Assembly (NCBI RefSeq): GCF_000330505.1
Contig: NW_004191832.1
Location: 187,309 to 251,308, forward strand
Reading direction: 5' to 3'
Origin: Entamoeba invadens IP1
Taxonomy: Eukaryota > Evosea > Mastigamoebida > Endamoebidae
Length of the DNA stretch: 64,000 nucleotides
Part shown: positions 19,486-30,407 of the stretch, piece by piece
Layout: every line of letters starts with the position of its first letter
How positions within the stretch are numbered: the stretch's first letter is position 1
Program-made: the position numbers and the translations under genes
The notes under the pieces: generated by a model
Seen by the model: the letters and a program-made list of their open reading frames with translations, nothing else
What the model was told of the DNA's origin: nothing
Databases searched by the model: none

Positions 19486-22164
19486 TTAAAGGTTTTGGTA
19501 CTTTGACTTCTCGCTTGCCTCTCCTGGAGCATTACTCTTCTTGCACTTCTTGATGACAAACAACGTGATAAGGACAACGACAACAATGAAAATGAGAGCA
19601 ATAAATATGGAAAGGACGGTTATAGCAACAATGAATCCAGTTGTCATTCCACTCTCACTACTTGATGCAGATTTACTGTCTTCACTCTTCGACGCACTTT
19701 CAGAGCCTTTAGATTGCTCTGATGTTGTCGATGATGTTTCGCTTGAGTCTTTACTTGAATTATCAGATGATACTTCAGAAGATGCTTCACTTGTCTCTGC
19801 AGAGGATGACTGTGATGGTACAACACATTTTCCATTAATTAATTCTAACGTTTCAGTGCATACTGAGCATTGTGCAGTTACTTCTATTGCCAAATTAGTG
19901 CACCCCTCACTTGCTGTAGTCGCTTCAACATATCCATCTTTCTCCACAAGAAATAGAGCAACGCCAGTAGATGTCAAATCGTTCTTTTGAGCCAAAGAAA
20001 GTGATAAAGTTAGTGGTGTTGTGACATTTGGTATATTCAAAACATTCTTCTCTCCTGAAATCGACACAATAGGGTCGACGTCAACCATTGGATCTCCAGT
20101 TGTTGCCTTCTGAGCAGAGATATCAAATTTGAACTCTTTTGTTTCTAGAACTAAAGTCCCTTTTTTCACAATGACAGCACTTGGCTCCTTTTCTACAACA
20201 AAGTTTTGTGCGATGTAATTCTCCGTGATCACTAAAGTACACTTCTCGATGGTATTGTCACATGGGCAGTTATACACTCTCTCCCCATTCTCATCATTGA
20301 ATACACCAATGTCAACGGCATAACAAATAGAAGTCTCCAAGCCCATTTCGTTACACTCAAGAGTACCTACTGTCAGCGCCTGATTAGCACAAGACAGTGT
20401 TAAATCAGTCACATTAAGTTCTCTGTATTTATTGATAGCAACAAGACCTTCACCAGTAACTGCATTTAATGTGATTTGTAATGGGACATCAGCCGGGTCC
20501 ACAACAAGAAAAGTGTCGACGGTTGTGTCTGTGAGTGTTTTCGTCATTACAATTGAGTCTAAAACAACTGAGTCGCATGTCTCAGTGATTGTGATCAAAT
20601 TATTGCCAGCAACTACATTCTTCAAAGTTATGTCTGTTGCAGTAACAGTGGCTTTTTTAAGTATAGTAGTGTTCGCTAATACCTCGGAATTGATAGTGAC
20701 TGGGATGTCCAAAGTAAGTACTCCCGACAACAAACACTCTTTAAACTCAAATGTGTTGCCCACAGATTCTTCACTCTTTACTATATGTATAGTATCTGTA
20801 ATAGTTTCTTCTGATACAGTCAAATCTTCTCCAGTAATTTTGTCGCAACTGACTTTCCCTCCAATAACTATTTGAGCTCCAAAATTACATATTTTGGAGT
20901 AGAGTGAAGGGGAACTTAAGACGGACTTGTCTGTCGCATCTATATTTGTCCAATATGAGTCATCTTCACTTTTGTAAGTCCCATCTACTATAAGGTTATA
21001 TGGCGAATTTGGTCCTCGTTTGAATACAACACAGTCTTCTTCTACAACATCGCCATTAGTCGAATGACACTCGCATTCTAAGTCATCATCAGTAGCTACA
21101 TATCTCGACAGTCCCATCTCAAACTTGCCAACACAAGTCTTCTTAAGTCCAGTTGGCGCGTCGATGTTACTTAAGAAGTAGACTCTCCCTTCAGTCAGTT
21201 TCGTCACGTTGTTCACTTTCAAATGTCTGTTGTCACCGTAACCATCGATCTTAGTCGCACCACTCGACACGACCATCTCGTCGACATTAACGTCGCCAAA
21301 CAACAAGAAGTACTCTGAGACATACAGTTTGTCTATAGTCAACACTGCCCCATTGTTCACTACAATACGGCCATAGTCTTCAGTGAACTTCACGGACTTA
21401 AAATGTGCGTCTTCGTCAATGACAAGAACACCATCGACAGTTAAATCATAGTTCTCGCCTTGTGGCAAACAATCTGGAGAACTGAATTTGTTGTTGGTGT
21501 AGTAACATGTGCAATCCTCTGTGACAGCAATTCCATCAGGGCAGACTCCATATCGAAGTTTATCGTTCTTTAATGTGCACATCTTTTGTGCGACTCGTCC
21601 ATTCTCAATATATTCAATAGGCTTAGCATCACTTGGCGCAATTATTCGTGGCTCACAGACTTCGGAGGTTGGCGCCTTTGTCATTGTAAATGCAAAGGAG
21701 AGGGATCCAGTGGCTTCAACATATGAAATTGGTTTCTCCTCGTCGAAATCGAACAGCACTTGTCTGTCGAAAGAGTCGAAGTTGATCAGAGACTGACCAA
21801 CACCAGCAGTGTATACCGTGGTTGGTGCTGCTGTTCCATTGATATACACATCAACGTTTTCTATGTTAACTAAGTTGATGTATAAATTCGTTGAAGCAAC
21901 TGTGTTGTCTATTATTAACGTCTTAATTGGACATATTTCAGTAAGACCAACATCAATTGTGTTAATAGCATTTCCAGATAACTCGAGCGTCAAGTTGGTG
22001 TTTGTATCAGACAAGACAAAGTGAGTCTCTTCCGGTGTTATATCGACAGTCCATCCATTTTTAACACAAGTCTCTGTGACTTCAGTTAATGTGGCAACTG
22101 TGTCAACCTCACAATAAGTCTTGTCTTGTGACAAGGCTAAAGTTACGATGAGGAAAATGAACAT
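19486..22164 (-). CDS. Type I surface membrane protein with Ser/Thr-rich stalk
   Basis: The protein has 892 residues. A signal peptide (about residues 1-12) precedes a long ectodomain of short beta strands rich in Val, Thr and Asp, with repeated phrases such as VDGVLVID / VDGTYKSED and GPNSPYNLIVDG. Regularly spaced Cys pairs (CTCYYTNN, CECHSTNG, CPCDNT) suggest three or four repeated modules. Residues ~785-840 form a Ser/Thr/Glu stalk likely to be O-glycosylated. A single helix follows (~842-872), then a short basic tail KKCKKSN. It is a plasma-membrane or vesicle glycoprotein by topology. I do not recognise the family; similar repeat-rich surface proteins are common in Entamoeba. Confidence 0.8.
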   Translation of the reverse strand: MFIFLIVTLALSQDKTYCEVDTVATLTEVTETCVKNGWTVDITPEETHFVLSDTNTNLTLELSGNAINTIDVGLTEICPIKTLIIDNTVASTNLYINLVNIENVDVYINGTAAPTTVYTAGVGQSLINFDSFDRQVLFDFDEEKPISYVEATGSLSFAFTMTKAPTSEVCEPRIIAPSDAKPIEYIENGRVAQKMCTLKNDKLRYGVCPDGIAVTEDCTCYYTNNKFSSPDCLPQGENYDLTVDGVLVIDEDAHFKSVKFTEDYGRIVVNNGAVLTIDKLYVSEYFLLFGDVNVDEMVVSSGATKIDGYGDNRHLKVNNVTKLTEGRVYFLSNIDAPTGLKKTCVGKFEMGLSRYVATDDDLECECHSTNGDVVEEDCVVFKRGPNSPYNLIVDGTYKSEDDSYWTNIDATDKSVLSSPSLYSKICNFGAQIVIGGKVSCDKITGEDLTVSEETITDTIHIVKSEESVGNTFEFKECLLSGVLTLDIPVTINSEVLANTTILKKATVTATDITLKNVVAGNNLITITETCDSVVLDSIVMTKTLTDTTVDTFLVVDPADVPLQITLNAVTGEGLVAINKYRELNVTDLTLSCANQALTVGTLECNEMGLETSICYAVDIGVFNDENGERVYNCPCDNTIEKCTLVITENYIAQNFVVEKEPSAVIVKKGTLVLETKEFKFDISAQKATTGDPMVDVDPIVSISGEKNVLNIPNVTTPLTLSLSLAQKNDLTSTGVALFLVEKDGYVEATTASEGCTNLAIEVTAQCSVCTETLELINGKCVVPSQSSSAETSEASSEVSSDNSSKDSSETSSTTSEQSKGSESASKSEDSKSASSSESGMTTGFIVAITVLSIFIALIFIVVVVLITLFVIKKCKKSNAPGEASEKSKYQNL

Positions 22165-22514
22165 TGGATTGTTGAGATAAGATCACTCTTTATATACTAT
22201 AAAGATATATACTATTATTATTGTATCTTTGAACTTATTCATATAAAATTTCAATCGACTTTTTCATATTTTTTTATATTGGTTTGTTGATAATTTTTTA
22301 TAATTAAATTAATAAATTCATTTTTCAATCATGAAAAGTCGAAACAAAGTTGATATTTTTCAGTTCGATTGTTATATTAATAAATTTTATTAAATAATAA
22401 AATTCATAATAAAATTCATAATATTATACTAATATTGAGCTATTATTATTATTATAAATATATTTAAAAAGGATATAAAAATAATGAATTCTTATATTAT
22501 TAAAATGATTATTA
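22165..22514. other. AT-rich spacer before the foldback element
   Basis: Promoter side of the surface-protein gene. It is nearly pure A/T and no defined motif was identified. Confidence 0.5.
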
Positions 22515-23130
22515 AGAGAAAGGACGGACATGGGGACGAAGGACGGGAATATAGGCCGAAAGACGTCCTTTGTGGTTTAGGGACGTCCTCCCGCTATAAA
22601 GGACGTCCTCCTGTGTATATGGTGTCCTTTCTATTATTTTCGTGTCCGCGGCATTATCGAAACTATATAACGAAGTATATTTTTATTATAAATATACAAT
22701 CAAAAAATATAATTATTTCCAAAAATAAATTAATTCAAAGACAAAAACTATTTAACAAGTAATTTTGTTATATATTAATGGTTTATAAAAATTATCATTT
22801 TTTTTTCATTTTACCATTGAATTTTCTTTGAAAAACTAATTAAATTTGCATTTTTTATAAAAACCATTAATTTATAACGAAATTACTTGTTGTTTAAAAT
22901 TTGTCTTTGATTAAATTTATTTTTGGAAATAATTATATTTTATAATAGTAAATTAATAGTAATATTATAACTCATTATATAGTTTTAAAAATGCCGCGGA
23001 CACGAAAATAATAGAAAGGACACCATATACACAGGAGGACGTCCTTTATAGCGGGAGGACGTCCCTAAACCACAAAGGACGTCTTTCGGCCTATATTCCC
23101 GTCCTTCGTCCCCATGTCCGTCCTTTCTCT
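22515..23130. mobile_element. Foldback element with ~280-bp inverted arms
   Basis: The left arm (22515-~22796) and right arm (~22849-23130) are inverted copies of each other around a ~50-bp AT spacer. The arms begin AGAGAAAGGACGGACATGGG. A TTA flanks each end (22512-22514 and 23131-23133). Each arm carries three GACGTC-containing words (GGACGTCCTCC and similar), so the arms are far more GC-rich than their surroundings. There is no transposase. The short ORF in the left arm is not a gene. The TTA flank and AGAG start match the larger elements at 10778 and 30408, which hints at a shared transposase. Confidence 0.85.
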
Positions 23131-24690
23131 TTAATTTAATTTAATATATCAAATATTTATTATTATATTATAATATCAAATTATTAATATTATTTATATA
23201 AAGTATATTATAATGTATAATAAATATATAATTAATTATAAAATACAATATAATATAATTGTAAATTTATTTGAATTTAAAAATTATTTTTTTAATTAAA
23301 AAGTTAAAAATAATAAAAAACTAAAAACGATAAAAAATTATAAAAATATAGTTGTGCCAAAACCGACATTGTTTTTTTTTTTTTCATTTTCTATTTTTTT
23401 CCTAAAACAGTTTTTACCGCTTAAATTATAATTACAGAAAAAAAGAAAACAATAATATTTAACCAAATATTATTGTTAAATGTATTATATTATTTAGTAT
23501 ATCGAAGCCCTAAAAAACAACACTCGAAACAACTAACAATAATACCAATACACTTTTAATTATTATATTATAACTACCAACAATTAAAATTTAATTTGTT
23601 GAATTTAGGAAAAAAATATCTCGGAATTTTTTTATTTAATTGTTTTGGCACGTGGACTGCATTATCAATGATTTATACCATTTAATAAATTATCCCGATT
23701 TTTGTTATTTATTTCATATAATTTATTTGTTATAAAATCTCAGAAATACAAAAAATGAAAAAGTGCATCTTTTTTTTTTTATTCACTTGTGGCATGGTTG
23801 ATCTCCGATTGATAGTTTTTTATAATATATATATTACTATTTCATATTTCATCAATTTTTAGAATGTTATTAAAGATCGTTGTTGCGAGATAACTTTCTT
23901 AGATGTCTTTATTGAATTGATCCATTATAATCAAAGTTTATGAATATAATACATTTATAGTTGAAAATAATTATACTTCAATATAATTTTAATACTATTG
24001 GATGTTATCTTTCATTAAAAATAAAATTCGAAGATGTACGGAAGGGGGTGGTTTATTAATTCATTAACTATATATAACTTTCAAATTCAAAGTTCTTTAT
24101 TAAGCATTTCCTGTTCTTTTACGGAATTGTATGTCAACCACCAATCCTTAATTAGTGACTATTTCCCGTCATTTGAACCATAAATATCTTAAAATAACCT
24201 TATAATCTCAATAACTGTTTTTCACAATCCAAAATTAAGAACTTATTACAACTTAATTCAATCGCAAAACCCCGATTTTTAACATTGTATCTCCGATATT
24301 TCCCTTTTGTTTTACACAAAAAAGCCTCGGACAGTTCACAAAAAATTTTTAAACCACAAGTTAAAGCATAGAATTGTATGTTCCACGATCAACTATTATA
24401 TCTTCGGGATACTTTCCCATAGAAATCATAAAACCAAAATTTAAAAATAGTTTCAGGGTTAGACCAATCTCCCAAAATACAACCAGAAAAAACAAAGGAA
24501 GGAAATGGAACACTTTCTGAAGTTTAGAGTGGGGGATGCAACCTCCCATAATATCGGGCATAAATGATAACAAAGGCCTTTTTGGCATAACGAAATGGAG
24601 AATTGATAGTAAATAAATAGTAAAAGTATTAAGCGAATGAAGTAACTGGACAATTGATTTAAAAGGGAACTGTCAACTGACAAAGTGAGC
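23131..24690. other. Long gene-free spacer
   Basis: About 1.5 kb of AT-rich DNA. A 75-codon ATG-initiated frame on the minus strand (24588-24361) is the only candidate. It resembles no family, has no paralogue here, and is not called. The stretch from ~24360 to 24600 is less AT-rich than the rest and could be a decayed exon. Confidence 0.4.
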
Positions 24691-25137
24691 ATGAACACCT
24701 CAGAGATCACTATTTCCTTCTCGATCCAATACCAAACAATCTACGGCGAGGAGTTATATGTGAGTCTCGATGACTCGAGTTATCGTAAATTGACATGGAA
24801 GGCCGGTCATATTTGGGTAGGAAATGTGACCATTCAAAGACCAAGAACACTGAGGTGGTCGTACTCTGTGCAATACAACGGTGTTGTTGTTCGTCACGAG
24901 CAACTTCTTTATCCTCGGCAATTCAAATTCGACGCAAACCACAAATTTTTCCACGTGTTCGATAGGTGGGACTGCACGCAGTCGAGCGTGTCCCCACTTA
25001 CCATCACTAAACCTCAAAAGATCGAAACAACAAATTCGGAGGTTGTTAATAAGGGACAAACTTATTCGCGAAAACGTTCACCTAAAATATTGTCCGTCTT
25101 CGTTCGAGTCCCTCAGAGGGTATTGGTGTACAACTGA
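24691..25137 (+). CDS. Small CBM20-like carbohydrate-binding protein
   Basis: The protein has 148 residues counted from the ATG at 24691; the GTG six bases upstream is not a likely eukaryotic start. Residues ~5-95 look like one starch-binding (CBM20-type) beta-sandwich: FSIQYQTIYGEELYVSL, then a Trp in LTWKAG, then LRWSYSVQYNG followed by RHEQLLYPR. The VFDRWD that follows the domain is also common in such proteins. There is no signal peptide and no catalytic domain, so it would bind alpha-glucan (glycogen) in the cytosol. The last ~45 residues are basic and unstructured. The domain call was made by eye from strand pattern and aromatic positions. Confidence 0.6.
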   Translation: MNTSEITISFSIQYQTIYGEELYVSLDDSSYRKLTWKAGHIWVGNVTIQRPRTLRWSYSVQYNGVVVRHEQLLYPRQFKFDANHKFFHVFDRWDCTQSSVSPLTITKPQKIETTNSEVVNKGQTYSRKRSPKILSVFVRVPQRVLVYN

Positions 25138-25664
25138 TTGTGTGTCTGTGTTATATAAACCATTGTCTATTTACTTCTTATTCTTTGTTGTGTTCATCTA
25201 TCACTTTTTTACTTGAAACTAATGGTTGATTTTACATTAAACTGCCACTACAATGGTACGAAAAACCAATGGGAAATTGGTGGGTCCTTTTTATTAGTGT
25301 GTTACTAATAAATAACTATTTAATGTAGTTTTAACTAAAGTGAAGTAAAAAGTATATATTTAGTTTTTTTACTATTTATAAAACTATAAATTATTGGTTT
25401 GATTTTTTTATTATTATAAATTAAAAAAATAATTAAAATTGTTTTTTGATTCAACAATTAACAATATCTTACTTAAATTATAAACACATCTCTATACAAT
25501 TACCTAAGTTGTTTTTTTTATTGAAATGTGTAAAAACAATTCTTAATCAATTTGATTGTAATGTTTTAATTGATTGACCTATTTTTTAATACCATTGAGA
25601 TAATGCAAATAACATCTTTAAAATTGAAGACAATGAACTGCAAAATCCACAGTATTGCACATCA
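25138..25664. other. AT-rich spacer
   Basis: Upstream region of the permease gene. Apart from long A and T runs I see nothing in it. Confidence 0.5.
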
Positions 25665-26930
25665 ATGGAGCCATTAAAGAAGGGGTATTCCTTTCTTGCC
25701 AGCATTGGGATAGTGATCAATTACAGTATTGGTGTTGGAGTGTTTGGCCTTCCAAGTGCGTTTTACGATGGGGGCCTTCCACTCTCCATGATAATGATAA
25801 TAGTGATGTTAATACTCACGATCCTCACATCATTTTACACCATGGAGGCGATGACTCGGACATGTCAGCGCAAGACTCAAAGTGACGACTTAGATGATGA
25901 GATCTATGACTTTACTTTAATAGCAAGTGTATGGCATTCTCGACAAGGCCAGAAGTTAACGAGTGTGTTAATGATCATAGTGAATTATTGTTACTTGTGG
26001 GGGTATGTAGCGACGGGGAGTAACACCTTAATGACGATGTATTGGATGATTAAAGGGACTCCACAGTATTGTGACACTAAAAGTTGGAGTATCTATTGTT
26101 ATAACACTTACTATATCTCATTAGTTCTTTTTATGGTTATAACTATCCCACTGTCTTATATTAATTTGTCAAACCAGTCCACTTTACAATTAGTTATGGC
26201 TATTTATAGAATAGTTATGTTTACTATTCTTATCACCGTCGTCTTCGTACAGCTGTGCTACGGTCCAGTCCAACTTGGCAATCACAAAATCGACGTCGCG
26301 TGGGTCAACGAATGGAAATGGGGCAACTTCGGCGTCCTCTTCTCGCATATCTCAGTCGCTTTCAGTATCCAGTCATGCCTCCCCGACGCTCTCCAACCCG
26401 TATCTGATAAGAAGAAGATAGGGTGGATCGCTACTATAGGAAACTTGATCTGTGGTGTCCTCTATATCTTTGTTGCTACATTCTGTGCGTCGGTATTTAC
26501 AGCCTCTGCTTATAACCCAATAACTTTGAATTTTGAGTATTACACTGGGACTAATGGCGGGTTTGGCAATGGACAACCTAATGTCATTGGGTATGTCATT
26601 CGCTATTTAATACTGACATTCCCTATTATCAATATCCTGAACGAATACCCCTTAGTTGTATATACTCTCACTGCAAACATTTCTTCAACATTACCTAAAT
26701 CAGTGGGAGGGGGGTGGAGGCGGATGCTAATAGTCACTGGCGCCGCAGTACCTCCTTTTATATTAGCTTGTATTATTGGGACGGTTAAAACTATAGCAAA
26801 TCTTACGGGAATATTCGCCTTTTTACTCTCTTATGTTTTTCCATGTGCTTTTGTCTTAGCAGCAAGAAGAATAGGAAAAGCCAAAGGAAGAAATGAGACT
26901 GAAAAGAATAGGTTTTATGGTTTGTTTTAA
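25665..26930 (+). CDS. Amino-acid permease, AAAP family
   Basis: The protein has 421 residues with about 11 predicted membrane helices. The N-terminal helix ASIGIVINYSIGVGVFGLPSAFYDGG has the first-helix signature of the amino-acid/auxin permease family (Aa_trans), including the unwound GVGVFGLP segment. Family members move neutral or other amino acids with protons or sodium across plasma or lysosomal membranes. A large soluble loop with paired Cys lies near residues 135-150 (YCDTKSWSIYCYN). The N-terminus is short, as in vacuolar family members. Substrate cannot be read from sequence. Confidence 0.85.
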   Translation: MEPLKKGYSFLASIGIVINYSIGVGVFGLPSAFYDGGLPLSMIMIIVMLILTILTSFYTMEAMTRTCQRKTQSDDLDDEIYDFTLIASVWHSRQGQKLTSVLMIIVNYCYLWGYVATGSNTLMTMYWMIKGTPQYCDTKSWSIYCYNTYYISLVLFMVITIPLSYINLSNQSTLQLVMAIYRIVMFTILITVVFVQLCYGPVQLGNHKIDVAWVNEWKWGNFGVLFSHISVAFSIQSCLPDALQPVSDKKKIGWIATIGNLICGVLYIFVATFCASVFTASAYNPITLNFEYYTGTNGGFGNGQPNVIGYVIRYLILTFPIINILNEYPLVVYTLTANISSTLPKSVGGGWRRMLIVTGAAVPPFILACIIGTVKTIANLTGIFAFLLSYVFPCAFVLAARRIGKAKGRNETEKNRFYGLF

Positions 26931-27184
26931 CTATTATTGTATCGAATCAAGAGAATACTATATTAATAGAATAACATACTATTAATTAATATTAATTAAT
27001 ACATCTCATACAATTCTAAGTTATAGCATGGTATACAAGCACTACATCAATCGTCATAGTGTTTATTATATGTGGAATACTCTCGATCATCTCAACGACA
27101 TTTGTCTTGTACAACACGATGAAGGGTCTTGTGTAATAAGCATTGCATCACTATTAACTACAACACTAATATACTTTGAGTTAT

Positions 27185-30017
27185 TTAAATATTATGGATT
27201 TGTCGGATTTGGTCGAGTAATTCATGTGAGACGCGTGGGGAGATTAGAGGAGTTTTATCTTTGTATGACTCATAGAGTTGCGCAACTTTGTGAATCGTCC
27301 GGAGTTTGTTCACGTTGAAGTGTCCAGTCTTTTTGATGAATGAGGCATACATCTCGTCGACGACCAATAAATCTTTTGTCAGAATACCACCAAATGGAAT
27401 GAGAGGTGGAGATGTCTTTGATATTTCATTTCGAAGTGCCGAGTAATTGTTTTCGAAGGAACATATCTTTTCAAATTTTTCTATAGAGCTTTGGGAGTCT
27501 TTAGACAACTAGAATATTAGTTTCTTTATAATACCAATAGAATAGTATAATAATATAGTATATTATATAATAAAAGAATTATAAATAAGAACAACAAACA
27601 TTCGACTTGACATACCCGAAGTCGGGGACTTTATGGAACGCAAAAACGATTGCACACAGCCCAAAGAAGTTGTGTTGTGTATAAAAGCGTTCAGCGGTTT
27701 TGACAGTGAAGTCGAAGAAGACTGTTTGGAAACTAATTGGACATGTGTTGATCAGTTTCGAGAGCAATTCGGAGAGCCAATTGAATGAAGTAGTTATCCT
27801 TTTGATGTTAGTTGGTTGTGTCTTTTTAAAGAACAAGACGATGTCTCTTTCTGTAATTGCGTTGAACAGCATTTTGTGAATGTAAGTCATGATGTCTGCG
27901 AAGTGTCCATGATCATCAAAGCCTTTACACAAGTCATTTGGTGTGAAATTCATTTGCATTGGCCCAAGTTCCTTTACCACGACTGCTTTAAGTGTCTTTG
28001 CTGCATTTAATAGTTTGACGACTTCATCTTTAAGATCGGCAGTTGAGTCTTTTTTGGAGATTATTAAAAAGTCTTCGATTTTTTGCATAACACTAGAAGT
28101 GACTTCATTGAACTGAAGTGGGTCTTGTTTTAACCACAATTTCAATATCTCCAAAACGTTTTGTGTGTATAAGCTTGGGAGGCGCTCGCCCTTACGTTCA
28201 AGTAACTTCCCCAAAACCACACTTATAGGCGAATATAAAGTTATTGTGTTAATAAACACTTCACTAAACCCTACTTCTGTTTCAGGACCACTTTGAACGA
28301 TTTCTATAATATCATCTATAGTCCCTGTGCTCAATACTAGGACCCAATTTTCGTTGGAATATAAATACCCCCATGTCGTCGTGTTCCCAAGTTGAAGAGT
28401 CTCGTCGACTCTATCAAGCAAATTTAAGACCAAATTGTATGAGTTTTTGTTGAACATGTACTCGTCTGTGGTTTCGACCAAAAATGCGTTCAATTCGGCA
28501 AGTTGAGCCGCAAAGAGCGAAAGTAATTTAAACGGCGAGAATAAAACCGTCAGAATATCGGCGCGTTTGTCGAACAAAACGCGGGAGATATCATTTGGGA
28601 TCACTTCCTCATAACTTTTCCACGGATTTTCAGTCTTCCATTTGGGGATGTTTTTACAGAAGCCTACGAACTCTTTAGCATAGATCAAATAGTACTTAGT
28701 GGAGTCTTCTAAAAACTTTTTAATCGCTTCCCCAAAACATTCGTCACGACTTGGAGTTGTATAGAGTCGAGTGAGTTTCATATTTAATGCCCATAACAAC
28801 TTTAATAGACTGTGTAAAGGCTCACTAAACAGTTCTAACGTATTCGAGAAGGTGTCTAAAGACTCTATAACGTCCATTTCAACTTTACTTCCTTTACGCG
28901 TGTTCTTCTTCTTCCCAGTATCTTTCTTAATGTCAGTTACACTCTTCGTCCGTTGTGTGGAGCGCCGAGTCTTAGCCTTTTCTTCAAGCTCGGGCTCATT
29001 CGTTAACATCCCAATCGGTGTCTCGTAATATTCCTTGTACGCCTCGATCTGTCTCGTCAACTTTCTGGCTTGGAGGATGAAAGGCAAAAACGACACAACA
29101 TCGCGTGGCTTCCCTAATACAACGAAATTGGCCCCACCTATGATCTGCCGCCCTTCACAATTCTTCAGCACTTCCCATTGATACTTCCCATCAACAAGTC
29201 TCAACTTACACAACTTGGTTTCTTCATTCTCTCCAACTATCTCTCCATACCCAGAATAGACTCTGAGCATCCTCATGTTGTCGACAACAACCCCATCGAT
29301 ACTCTCAATATAACAGTCTGATCGGACACACCATATTTTCGTCCCTTTGACGATGTCAATGATATTCTTCTTCCCATGCGTTTTGGGACTTGTCTCGAGT
29401 CTCCCACTGCTCAACAAAAACGCTTTGTTCTCGGAGGTGGTTACACACCGAAAGACTTTTTCAGCGAAAGAGAGGTGTTTGATACCATCTTTGTTGAGAC
29501 GTTGCACCTCACCAAAGAAGTTGATGATATACACCTCATTGTCATCGGACGATATCTCGATTGGAAGTAATATACTATCAAAGGTCGAGTACTTCGTCTC
29601 TTTGCTCTTGGTGACTTTGCCACTCTGAATTGAGAAATATGTGTTCATCGAGTAACACAAGTCGACGGTGTGGCGACTTATTGTTTTCGTCTTTGTGAGC
29701 TCTAAAGTGTTTGAGTCGGTGTAATACACCCCGTCATCGTATATATAAAATATTCTATTATTGACAATAAACACAGAGAGACACCCCGGTGTCGCTGAAT
29801 AGAAGGGACACGGGCCTACAACTTCAAAAGCAACATCTTTCTTTGAAAAAAGTGTTACAGACTTTTTAATCCGACGTTCATTGGATTCACGACGCACTTC
29901 TGGAGTACTTGGATGCTGGGGTGAAGTCTCAACACTCTTGTTTTTGTCCAATTTGATTTCAGTTGCGTCTACAAAGCTTTTTGGAAGCATAGAGCGCGGT
30001 CGTTGCAATTTGGTCAT
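27185..30017 (-). CDS. Split gene: RhoGEF/RasGEF exchange factor
   Basis: Exon 1 is 30017-27600 and exon 2 is 27508-27185. The 91-nt intron starts GTTTGTTG and ends TCTAG and keeps phase, giving 913 residues. Without the intron the RasGEF domain is cut off. Residues ~50-310 look like a beta-propeller. About 330-530 has a helical region compatible with a DH (RhoGEF) domain, which is the weakest call. Then comes a RasGEF_N module (VLSTGTIDDIIEIVQS...VLEILKLWLKQDP). The catalytic RasGEF domain runs from ~690 to the end, closing with ENNYSALRNEI, PPLIPFGGILTKDLLVVDE and VNKLRTIHKVAQLYE, the classic final helices. It should load GTP onto a Ras-like GTPase and perhaps a Rho GTPase too. Confidence 0.85.
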
Positions 30018-30407
30018 ATGGCGCTTATTTTCAAGTTTTCTAATAGTCTACTTTTTTGTCTTGGCTGTGTTTTTTATTTTGGTATTTATAAGTCGTCTGA
30101 TATCAAGAAAAATTGGGGTTCAAATGTGATACAAATTTAATTATTTTTTGAATACTTTAAATTGGAAAGTAATAGTATATTATACTATAAAAAAGTACAT
30201 TTAAAAATACTTTTTAATTAAGTTTAAAATATAACAACGTACTTTCTCTGTTAAATTAAAATATCTATATTTCCACAAGAAAACTGGAAGTGTGATTGTT
30301 TTTAAAAATCTATAAATATATTATTTGAAAATTTGAAAATTAAATTACAAAACATAAATTAGTTTTTTATCATTTTTTTATAATATTAATAATTATGATA
30401 AGACTTA
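30018..30407. other. AT-rich spacer upstream of the RasGEF gene
   Basis: Promoter side of the RasGEF gene and left flank of the second transposon copy. No gene is seen. Confidence 0.5.

Noticed and set aside
22484..22762. 92-codon ORF on the plus strand
   Set aside because: It lies in the left arm of the foldback element and owes its openness to the GC-rich arm. The product has no domain.
24361..24588. 75-codon minus-strand ORF with an ATG
   Set aside because: No homologue, domain or promoter evidence. It is noted in the spacer entry only.
24685..24690. GTG start for the CBM20-like gene
   Set aside because: Eukaryotic initiation at GTG is unlikely and an in-frame ATG follows at once, so the start was moved to 24691.
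26931..27318. Plus-strand ORF 27028-27318
   Set aside because: It overlaps the RasGEF 3' exon on the other strand, which carries conserved motifs.
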